DNA from: Clostridia bacterium
Lineage (GTDB): Bacteria > Bacillota > Clostridia > Christensenellales > Borkfalkiaceae
DNA length: 5,277 nt
Assembly (NCBI GenBank): GCA_017421905.1
Contig: JAFOHH010000071.1
Location: forward strand, 1 to 5,277
Direction of reading: 5' to 3'
How positions within the stretch are numbered: position 1 is the first letter of the stretch; each line of letters starts with the position of its first letter. The notes under the pieces are model-generated. The model was given only the letters and a program-made list of their open reading frames with translations, did not search any database and was not told the origin of the DNA. Both the position numbers and the translations under genes were made by a program. Below are positions 1 to 5,277 of the stretch, in pieces.

Positions 1-1266
1 AAAAAGGAAGAAGCTTTAAATAAAAAGAACGATGCGGTAGACCAACACGCGAAACGCTTGGTGGAAAAAGAGGCTGATATTGCAAAACTGCAAGAACAAG
101 TAGCTCGCCAGCACGACTTAATGGTTCAAGAAATTGAAAAAGTTGCGCAACTCACCAAGGAAGAAGCAAAACAACAGCTTATCGAGGCTATTACGGAAGA
201 CGCGCGTAAAGATGCAGCAATTACCGTAAGAACCATCGAACAAGAAGCAAAAGATGACGCAGAAAAGAAAGCGCGCAACATTATTAGCTTGGCTATTCAA
301 AAATGCGCATCCGATCACGCTTCCGAAACCACGGTTTCCGTTGTTCCTCTTCCCAGCGACGATATGAAAGCACGTATCATCGGTCGCGAAGGTAGAAACA
401 TTAAAGCCTTGGAAAACGCTACGGGTATCGAGCTTATTATCGACGATACGCCCGAAGTTGTAATTCTTTCCGGTTTCGATCCCGTTCGTAGAGAAACGGC
501 TCGTATCACCTTGGAAAAATTAATTGCAGACGGTCGTATTCATCCCGCTCGCATCGAGGAAACGGTTGAAAAGGTTAGAAAAGAACTCGATCAACAAATG
601 AAAGAAGCTGGCGAAAGCGCTATGTTCGAATGTGGTATTTTTGGCTTGCATCCCGAATTAATTAAGCTTCTTGGTAGATTAAAATTCCGTACCAGTTACG
701 GTCAAAACGTATTGCAACACTCTATCGAGGTTTCCCATCTTGCAGGTAGCCTTGCGGGAGAACTCGGCGTAGATATTAACTTTGCAAAGCGTGCAGGCTT
801 GTTGCATGATATCGGTAAAGCGGTGGACTTCGAGGTGGAAGGTACGCACATTCAAATTGGTGCAGATCTTGCTAAAAAGTACCGCGAATCGGCTAACGTG
901 GTTAACGCAATTCAAGCCCATCACGGCGACGTAGAACCCAAAACGGTAGAAGCTGTTTTAATTCAAGCAGCCGATGCTATTTCCGGTGCGCGCCCCGGTG
1001 CTCGTAGAGAAACCAACACCAACTACGTAAAACGTTTGCAACAGCTGGAAGAAATTGCAGCTAGCTTTAACGGAATTGATAAAACTTATGCTATTCAAGC
1101 GGGTAGAGAAGTTCGTGTTATCGTTAAGCCCGACCAGGTAGATGATGCACAAACCCTGTTCCTTGCTAAAGATATTGCAAGAAAAATTGAGCAAGAATTA
1201 GAATATCCCGGTCAAATTAAGGTAAACGTAATTCGCGAATGCCGCGGCGTTGAATATGCAAAATAA
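1..1266 (+). CDS. rny: Ribonuclease Y (5'-truncated by window edge)
   Basis: Endoribonuclease that starts mRNA decay in many Bacillota; it is normally membrane-tethered by an N-terminal helix. The frame is open from base 1, so 421 residues are visible. Family members are about 520 residues, so roughly 100 residues (membrane anchor and first part of the coiled coil) lie outside. Visible residues 1 to about 105 are a charged Lys/Glu/Gln-rich coiled coil. A KH RNA-binding domain follows, with its GxxG loop in GREGRN (residues 128-133). The HD phosphohydrolase domain has His240, the His269-Asp270 pair in LLHDIGKA, His307-His308 in HHGD, and Asp325 in [11 protein letters not shown], so the metal-binding set looks intact. 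The C-terminus ends in the usual [17 protein letters not shown] strand. The GTG at base 58 is an internal codon, not the start. The gene ends TAA and is followed at once by a strong terminator, so it is the last gene of its transcript. Identification is very secure. Confidence 0.97.
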   Translation, partial: KKEEALNKKNDAVDQHAKRLVEKEADIAKLQEQVARQHDLMVQEIEKVAQLTKEEAKQQLIEAITEDARKDAAITVRTIEQEAKDDAEKKARNIISLAIQKCASDHASETTVSVVPLPSDDMKARIIGREGRNIKALENATGIELIIDDTPEVVILSGFDPVRRETARITLEKLIADGRIHPARIEETVEKVRKELDQQMKEAGESAMFECGIFGLHPELIKLLGRLKFRTSYGQNVLQHSIEVSHLAGSLAGELGVDINFAKRAGLLHDIGKAVDFEVEGTHIQIGADLAKKYRESANVVNAIQAHHGDVEPKTVEAVLIQAADAISGARPGARRETNTNYVKRLQQLEEIAASFNGIDKTYAIQAGREVRVIVKPDQVDDAQTLFLAKDIARKIEQELEYPGQIKVNVIRECRGVEYAK

Positions 1267-1279
1267 TTGTCTTTAGATG

Positions 1280-1313
1280 AAAATCGCCCTTCATAAAGGG
1301 CGATTTTTCTTTT
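1280..1313 (+). terminator. Intrinsic terminator of rny
   Basis: A perfect 12-bp inverted repeat (left arm 1280-1291, AAAATCGCCCTT; right arm 1296-1307) closes on a 4-nt CATA loop and runs into a T-rich tail (TTTTTCTTTT, 1304-1313). It lies 14 bases after the rny stop codon. The GC core CGCCC/GGGCG and the T-tract fit a Rho-independent terminator, separating rny from the next gene. Confidence 0.93.
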
Positions 1314-1341
1314 ATACTTAATGAAAAATTTTTTAAAACGG

Positions 1342-1369
1342 TTGAAAATATTTTTTAATATGATATAAT
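1342..1369 (+). promoter_or_regulatory. Sigma-A-type extended -10 promoter for the GDPD gene
   Basis: A -35 candidate TTGAAA (1342-1347) is followed by a 16-nt spacer and a perfect TATAAT -10 box (1364-1369) preceded by a TGn extension (1361-1363). An A/T-tract (AAAAATTTTTTAAAA, 1324-1338) just upstream could act as an UP element or curved DNA. The predicted transcription start near 1376 leaves a leader of only about 14 nt before the ATG, so there is no room for a riboswitch or attenuator. No operator-like palindrome is evident. Assignment is by consensus only. Confidence 0.85.
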
Positions 1370-1378
1370 AAATTTATT

Positions 1379-1383
1379 GGAGG
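1379..1383 (+). promoter_or_regulatory. Ribosome binding site of the GDPD gene
   Basis: GGAGG with 6 nt to the ATG at 1390. It fixes the start codon: the following residues read directly as a signal peptide (Lys-Lys then a hydrophobic core). It sits only a few bases after the predicted transcription start. Confidence 0.9.
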
Positions 1384-1389
1384 ATTATT

Positions 1390-3963
1390 ATGAAGAAAAC
1401 TGTTCGAATTTTACTTGGAATCATTTGCGCGTTTGCGCTTTCTTGCAGCGCAGTTAGTGCGTTTGCTCTTACCGACGATCGCACCGTAGTACCCGATTTC
1501 AGCGCACCCGAAACGGGACTTATTGCTCCTGCGGCAAGCATTCTGTATGCTGAGCAAGAATCCGATCTTGCTGCCCAAACGGATGCAGCCGCTCCCAACG
1601 TCATTATTGTTCGTGTAGATGCAGAGGGTAATTTGCTCTCCGAGGCGGGAACAGTTTATGCAACACTTGAAACTGCGCCCTTTCGTTTCGACAAATACAC
1701 ATACGGTTTTTCGATTAATACCTTAAAAGGGGCAGACCTCGTTGCCGAGTTTACTAAAGAAAAAAAGCTCGTCGATTTTATGGTTGTAACAGACCCCAAT
1801 AATACGTCGTATATTAACGCCGTTCGCACTAAAAACAATGCGGCCCGCGGCGTAGTCGATTATTCTAGCAAAACCTATACTACGGAAACCCATTATGCAA
1901 ACATCGTTGCCACGGCTAGTATGGTAGCAGCTAAAATCGTTATTTTAAACCAAGAAACGGCTACGAAAGCTGCTATTTTATATATGCAAAGCAGAATTAC
2001 CACAACTTTTGTAAAAATGAATAGCGATGCCACGAAAGAAGACTTTTTCAGCACGGTGCTTGCAGGCGCTAACGGCGTTGTTTCCTCCAATTATCCGCTT
2101 TTAGCCGAAGTTCTTTCTTCCTTCACGCAAGAGCTCTCCGCCACGCGCGATATGCTTATTGTTGCTCATCGTGGCGACAATACCGTTTGTCCGGAAAACA
2201 CGATAGAGGCCGCTCAAGAAGCGTATAGAAACGGCGCTCGCTTAATCGAGCTCGATTATCATTATACCATGGACGGCGTTCCCGTTGTAATTCACGATGA
2301 AACGATTAATCGCGTTGCAACCAACGTAGATGAGATGATTGCAAAATATCCTTCTTTAAAAACGAGCTACGGTGTTTACATTAATGCCATGACTGTCAAT
2401 CAAGTAAAAGAAGTAGAGATTGAAAAAAACGGCGTTATTTATCGTATTCCGACCTTAGAAGAATTTTTCAAGGAATTTAGCGATAGAGAAAAGTATCCTG
2501 ATCTTGTTTTGGTAACGGAAATTAAAACCAACGATGTAATTAACCATACCGCTGTAAATAAAATTATCAACGAAACGAATATGTACGACCGTATGGTATA
2601 CATTTCCTTTAATTCTAGCATGCTCCCTACGGTAAGAAAGAGCACGCCCCAAATCCCCACAGGGCTTTTGTGGCACGAAACAACCGGTATGGCCGGAAAG
2701 ACCGGAACGGAACAAGTTATGACGGTAACGGACGTTATTAACGCAACAAAAAATTACGATGCAACCTGGCATCCATTTATGTCGAGGGCGGATAAAGAAA
2801 GCATAGAAGAGCTTGCGTTGCGCGGTATTTCCGTTTGGGCTTGGACGTTTGGTGGGGCTGGTGATATTGCAAGAGCTTACAATATGGGCTTACAATCAAT
2901 TACCACAAACTACGCTTGCGACGGAAAAGCTTTAACTCGTTCGGTTTCTGCCGATTCCGCTACTGTTCGTACCGAATGGGGAACGCCTGTCGAAATCGAT
3001 TTGACACGCGTTACGGCGGGAGAAACGCAATCTATTGTGTCGCCTACTTGTTTCGTTTCAGTCAGCGGGCCTACCGCAACGGTTCAAAACGGAAAAGTTG
3101 TTTTTGATACGTACGGCACGGCAAAATTTTTACTCGGATACACCGATCCCATTTATGGATATACCGTTTATACAGACGTACTTACGGCAGAAGTTACAAA
3201 GAAAACTATCTCTTACGTTGCTCCGGAATGTGAAAATTACGACGGCAATAAAAACTATACCTGGGTTTACGATGGCAAAGAACATAAAATCGCAATAGAT
3301 GAAACACAATTCCCTGAAGGGGCGGTTGTTACGGAAACGGATAACGGTCGTGTAGAGCCGGGCAGAAATTCCGTTACTATCGTTATAGATTGCGAGGGAT
3401 ACACGCAATTAAAGCTGAGTTATCGCATTATCATCGAAAAGATGGAGGCTACCATAACGGCAGAGTCCGTTCAAACTGTAACGTACGACGGCACGGTAAA
3501 ACTTCCGCAAGCAACCTTAAATCACGAAGAATCCGAGCTTACCTATGACGTTACGGATGCGGTAAATCCCGGAACGTATACCATTGTAATCAGTGCAAAA
3601 TCCAGCACGTATTATAAGGCGGCAGAATCGGTAGTCGTTACTTTAATTATCGAGCCGGTAGAAGAGCCTTCTGTAGAACCCACCGTAGAGCCTAGCGTTG
3701 AACCTACGGTAGAACCCACCGTGGAGCCCAGCGTTGAACCTACAGTAGAGCCTTCCGTTTCCGAAAGTGTAGAGCCTAGTATCGAACCCTCCGTTTCGCA
3801 AACGGAAGAAACCCCCGAACCTTCTACTTCGGGACAAGAAAACAGTGGTTCTTCCTGTGGCACGATAGCAGGCGGAAACAATCATAACGGCGGCGGCACG
3901 GCAATCTTGTTGCTACTTGCAATGGCGTGCGTAGCCCTTCTTTTCAAAAAAAGAAAGGCCTAA
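1390..3963 (+). CDS. Secreted multidomain glycerophosphodiester phosphodiesterase-family protein
   Basis: An 857-residue exported protein. Residues 1-26 form a Sec signal peptide (basic MKK, hydrophobic core, AFA cleavage site around 24-26). Residues about 71-250 look like the second half of a GDPD barrel without the catalytic half (strand-like DFMVVTD 129-135; GANGVVSSNYP 226-236). A full GDPD domain spans about 255-515: His260-Arg-Gly-Asp, Pro-Glu-Asn-Thr 268-271, Glu287 and Asp289 in IELD, His302 in VVIHDE, Glu377 in TEIK, and WAWTF 483-487. All expected catalytic and metal residues are present. Such enzymes split glycerophosphodiesters into glycerol 3-phosphate and an alcohol; the substrate here is unknown. 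Residues about 516-750 are beta-rich, including two stretches with a YDG motif resembling bacterial MBG/YDG Ig-like repeats. A VEPS/VEPT stalk (from 755), a Gly/Asn-rich linker with Cys823, a hydrophobic helix (838-852) and a KKRK tail follow. The ends suggest a wall-spanning or membrane-held surface enzyme. Its own promoter and terminator make it a single-gene unit. The family call is secure; substrate and anchoring mode are inferred. Confidence 0.92.
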   Translation: MKKTVRILLGIICAFALSCSAVSAFALTDDRTVVPDFSAPETGLIAPAASILYAEQESDLAAQTDAAAPNVIIVRVDAEGNLLSEAGTVYATLETAPFRFDKYTYGFSINTLKGADLVAEFTKEKKLVDFMVVTDPNNTSYINAVRTKNNAARGVVDYSSKTYTTETHYANIVATASMVAAKIVILNQETATKAAILYMQSRITTTFVKMNSDATKEDFFSTVLAGANGVVSSNYPLLAEVLSSFTQELSATRDMLIVAHRGDNTVCPENTIEAAQEAYRNGARLIELDYHYTMDGVPVVIHDETINRVATNVDEMIAKYPSLKTSYGVYINAMTVNQVKEVEIEKNGVIYRIPTLEEFFKEFSDREKYPDLVLVTEIKTNDVINHTAVNKIINETNMYDRMVYISFNSSMLPTVRKSTPQIPTGLLWHETTGMAGKTGTEQVMTVTDVINATKNYDATWHPFMSRADKESIEELALRGISVWAWTFGGAGDIARAYNMGLQSITTNYACDGKALTRSVSADSATVRTEWGTPVEIDLTRVTAGETQSIVSPTCFVSVSGPTATVQNGKVVFDTYGTAKFLLGYTDPIYGYTVYTDVLTAEVTKKTISYVAPECENYDGNKNYTWVYDGKEHKIAIDETQFPEGAVVTETDNGRVEPGRNSVTIVIDCEGYTQLKLSYRIIIEKMEATITAESVQTVTYDGTVKLPQATLNHEESELTYDVTDAVNPGTYTIVISAKSSTYYKAAESVVVTLIIEPVEEPSVEPTVEPSVEPTVEPTVEPSVEPTVEPSVSESVEPSIEPSVSQTEETPEPSTSGQENSGSSCGTIAGGNNHNGGGTAILLLLAMACVALLFKKRKA
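3661..3804 (+). repeat. Twelve 12-bp tandem units encoding Val-Glu-Pro-Ser/Thr stalk
   Basis: The in-frame array reads EEPS, VEPT, VEPS, VEPT, VEPT, VEPS, VEPT, VEPS, VSES, VEPS, IEPS, VSQT, one tetrapeptide per 12 bases. Inside it is a higher-order 36-bp duplication: 3673-3708 and 3709-3744 differ at only three positions by eye. The unit edges are degenerate (VSES, VSQT) while the centre is most uniform, as expected for expansion from the middle. The Pro-rich, acidic product is probably an extended stalk between the enzymatic/Ig-like part and the C-terminal membrane segment. Because units are multiples of three bases, copy-number change would alter stalk length without breaking the frame. 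Confidence 0.93.
3847..3960 (+). other. C-terminal anchor or sorting-like tail of the GDPD protein
   Basis: Encodes residues 820-857: Gly-Ser-Ser-Cys-Gly, a Gly/Asn-rich flexible stretch with one His, a hydrophobic segment of about 15 residues (838-852) and a terminal Lys-Lys-Arg-Lys-Ala. The order of short motif, hydrophobic helix and basic end is that of a C-terminal protein-sorting signal, but there is no LPXTG-type sortase motif. The Cys next to small residues recalls Cys-containing CTERM signals described in other phyla (for example MYXO-CTERM). Whether it is cleaved, lipidated or simply a membrane anchor cannot be told from the sequence. Confidence 0.7.
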
Positions 3964-3992
3964 AACAAGCATAACCGCGTAATTTAATCATT

Positions 3993-4026
3993 TAAAGACG
4001 TGTTTTTTTAACACGTCTTTATTTTT
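3993..4026 (+). terminator. Intrinsic terminator of the GDPD gene
   Basis: A perfect 12-bp inverted repeat (left arm 3993-4004, TAAAGACGTGTT; right arm 4010-4021) closes on a TTTTT loop and is followed by TTTTT (4022-4026). It starts 29 bases after the stop codon. It ends the GDPD transcript and insulates the prmA promoter downstream. Confidence 0.9.
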
Positions 4027-4049
4027 ATTGTAAGCATTTCACGATAGCC

Positions 4050-4078
4050 TTGCATTTTTTCTCCCGTTATGATATAAT
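4050..4078 (+). promoter_or_regulatory. Sigma-A-type extended -10 promoter for prmA-rsmE
   Basis: TTGCAT (4050-4055) as -35, a 17-nt spacer, and a perfect TATAAT (4073-4078) preceded by TGn (4070-4072). The predicted start near 4085 gives a leader of about 18 nt. The prmA ribosome binding site is a modest GAGG (4094-4097), 5 nt before the ATG at 4103. The 11 bases TATGATATAAT are identical to those at the GDPD promoter. Confidence 0.85.
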
Positions 4079-4102
4079 CAAAAAAAACCAAACGAGGCGC
4101 AT

Positions 4103-5047
4103 ATGCAGTTTATTGAACTTACCACTTATACCACGACCGAGGCGGCAGAGCTCGTCAGCGATTTAATGTGGAATTATACCAACTACGGGGTTGCAATTTC
4201 CGACCCCGCCGATATTCGCGATTTGAAAAAACAAGTCAACCCGAAATGGGACTATATTGACGATTCTCTCCTAAACACTACCGAAGAAGTGCTCGTAAAA
4301 TGCTATATTTCCAAAGATATTGCAGGCGGTTTAATTTCTCTGTATCTTGCCGATCTTGAATTTTTAGCGGAGCGCCTTGCGGGAAATTTAAACGCAGGCT
4401 CGCTGGAAACGGTGCAAAAGGAAGTGGACGGAGATGCTTGGCGTGAGATTTGGAAAAGCCACTATAAGCCCCTTCCTATGGGCAAAATCGTCGTATGTCC
4501 CGAATGGATTTCTTACGAGGCGAAAAAGGGGGAAGAGGTCGTTACGATCGATTCAAACATGGCGTTTGGTACGGGTGAACACGAAACGACTTCTATGTGT
4601 ATCGACTTATTGCAAACGCGTGTAAAAGCAGGGGATACCGTCGTCGATATTGGTACGGGAAGCGGCATTTTGGGTATTTCTATGCTAAAACTCGGCGCAG
4701 AAATGGCATATATGACGGATATCGATTATATTGCCGTGCAATCTGCAACCCGCAACGCGCAAAACAACGGCGTAAAAGACCGTTGTTTTATCGGTGGAAA
4801 CGAGGTTTTAACTGCCGAGGGGGCGTGCGGCGATATCGTAACTGCAAATATTACGGCAGGGGTTCTCATCATGCTTTCAGATAGTATTAAAAACGCCGTT
4901 AAGCCAAACGGAACGCTTATTTTAAGCGGGATTATCAATTCCAGAAAAGAAGAAGTGCTTTCTCATTTTACTGCGCTAGGATTTGTTTTAGAAGATTCTC
5001 GCAATAAGGGCGAATGGAACGCTTTATGTTTTAGGAGAGCGGTATGA
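4103..5047 (+). CDS. prmA: Ribosomal protein L11 methyltransferase
   Basis: SAM-dependent methyltransferase that methylates lysines and the N-terminus of ribosomal protein L11 in the cytoplasm. At 314 residues it has the usual length for Bacillota PrmA. The N-terminus (IELTTYTTTEAAELVSDLM) is the typical L11-recognition domain start, which supports the ATG at 4103. The linker carries WKSHYKPLPMGK. The catalytic domain begins with the AFGTGEHETT signature (residues 154-163), then SAM motif I VVDIGTGSGIL (180-190), the acidic SAM-ribose region around TDID (205-208), and ANITAG (248-253), equivalent to the family's ANILA motif. The usual Asp-Pro before AFGTG is Asp150-Ser151 here, a mild departure. 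The stop overlaps the rsmE start by four bases (ATGA), so the two are co-transcribed and probably translationally coupled. In many Bacillota prmA follows dnaJ; here it starts a new transcript after a surface-protein gene. Confidence 0.96.
   Translation: MQFIELTTYTTTEAAELVSDLMWNYTNYGVAISDPADIRDLKKQVNPKWDYIDDSLLNTTEEVLVKCYISKDIAGGLISLYLADLEFLAERLAGNLNAGSLETVQKEVDGDAWREIWKSHYKPLPMGKIVVCPEWISYEAKKGEEVVTIDSNMAFGTGEHETTSMCIDLLQTRVKAGDTVVDIGTGSGILGISMLKLGAEMAYMTDIDYIAVQSATRNAQNNGVKDRCFIGGNEVLTAEGACGDIVTANITAGVLIMLSDSIKNAVKPNGTLILSGIINSRKEEVLSHFTALGFVLEDSRNKGEWNALCFRRAV
5033..5038 (+). promoter_or_regulatory. Ribosome binding site of rsmE inside prmA
   Basis: AGGAGA within the last codons of prmA, 5 nt before the rsmE ATG at 5044. 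It supports that start and the 4-bp ATGA overlap as a genuine stop-start junction. Confidence 0.88.
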
Positions 5048-5277
5048 GTGGGCTCAAACGGTTTTTCGTAAAAGAAATAAACGGCGATATAATCGAGCTT
5101 GTGGGTGATGAATATAACCACGCAGCCAACGTTTTGCGTTTAAAGGAAGGCGAGAAAGTCGTTCTTTCCGATAACAGCGGCTACGATTATACTGCAGAAA
5201 TTCGCTCGGTAGCCAAAAAGCAAATGACACTTTGCGTTATCGATAAACAAAAAAACGATAAAGAAGCGCAAACAAAG
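5044..5277 (+). CDS. rsmE: 16S rRNA (uracil-1498-N3)-methyltransferase, 3'-truncated by window edge
   Basis: SPOUT-class enzyme that makes m3U1498 in 16S rRNA of the small ribosomal subunit. Only the first 78 residues of a family usually about 240-250 long are visible, so the SAM-binding trefoil-knot domain lies outside. The visible part is the N-terminal PUA-like RNA-binding domain: RFFV at the start, then the signature His26 to Leu33 (HAANVLRL), followed by KEGEKVVLSDNSG and a beta-strand-rich stretch. The start overlaps the prmA stop codon by four bases and has a good AGGAG. The pairing prmA-rsmE is a standard Bacillota arrangement and strengthens the call. The frame is open to the last base with no sign of disruption. 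Confidence 0.94.
   Translation, partial: MSGLKRFFVKEINGDIIELVGDEYNHAANVLRLKEGEKVVLSDNSGYDYTAEIRSVAKKQMTLCVIDKQKNDKEAQTK

Noticed and set aside
58..60. GTG at 58 as the true start of rny.
   Set aside because: The frame stays open with coiled-coil sequence to base 1, no ribosome binding site precedes it, and family length requires about 100 more residues upstream.
1435..1446. Possible lipoprotein lipobox ending at Cys19 (Ala-Leu-Ser-Cys) in the GDPD signal peptide.
   Set aside because: The -3 position is Ala instead of Leu/Val/Ile, and a normal AFA signal-peptidase I site lies a few residues further on; a C-terminal membrane anchor is already present.
3661..3804. CRISPR array.
   Set aside because: The repeats are 12-bp in-frame coding units directly abutting each other, with no spacers, inside a clear protein-coding gene.
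3612..3885. Long open frames on the - strand across the repeat region, with Gly-Ser-Thr-rich translation.
   Set aside because: They are reverse-complement shadows of the VEPS/VEPT array, which lacks stops in several frames because of its periodic composition; no ribosome binding site or promoter fits.
3955..4102. Riboswitch or structured leader upstream of prmA.
   Set aside because: The only strong structure is the terminator of the preceding gene, and it lies upstream of the -10/-35 elements, so it is not part of the prmA leader.
4434..4884. Overlapping + strand frames inside prmA.
   Set aside because: Arg/Tyr-rich, low-complexity translations in alternate frames of a well-conserved gene; no start signals or recognisable motifs.

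Overview
The window looks like a piece of a low-to-mid GC Bacillota (Firmicutes) chromosome, most likely an uncultured, gut-type Clostridia lineage. This rests on the presence of ribonuclease Y, the prmA-rsmE pair, AT-rich sigma-A-type promoters with extended -10 elements, strong purine-rich ribosome binding sites, and a Gram-positive-style surface protein. The lineage is inferred from gene content and style only; no search was run. All four genes lie on the + strand and no gene-free stretch exceeds 140 bases.

Layout: (1) Bases 1-1266 are the 3' four-fifths of rny (RNase Y): end of the coiled coil, KH domain and HD hydrolase domain. A strong intrinsic terminator follows. (2) Bases 1390-3963 encode an 857-residue secreted or surface protein with its own promoter and its own terminator. 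In order it has a signal peptide, a degenerate region resembling the second half of a glycerophosphodiester phosphodiesterase (GDPD) barrel, a complete catalytic GDPD domain, beta-rich Ig-like modules, a Val-Glu-Pro-Ser/Thr repeat stalk encoded by twelve 12-bp units, and a C-terminal tail of Ser-Ser-Cys-Gly, a hydrophobic helix and basic residues. (3) Bases 4103-5047 are prmA (ribosomal protein L11 methyltransferase) under a second extended -10 promoter. It overlaps by 4 bp with (4) rsmE (16S rRNA m3U1498 methyltransferase), cut off by the window end.

The housekeeping genes act in mRNA turnover (rny) and ribosome modification (prmA, rsmE). The middle gene is an insulated accessory unit, probably releasing glycerol phosphate from phosphodiesters such as deacylated phospholipids or teichoic-acid-like polymers at the cell surface. 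It is the most interesting part of the window because of its half-barrel duplication, its expandable repeat stalk and its non-LPXTG cysteine-containing tail. I saw no RNA genes, mobile elements, CRISPR array or clearly new multi-gene system.
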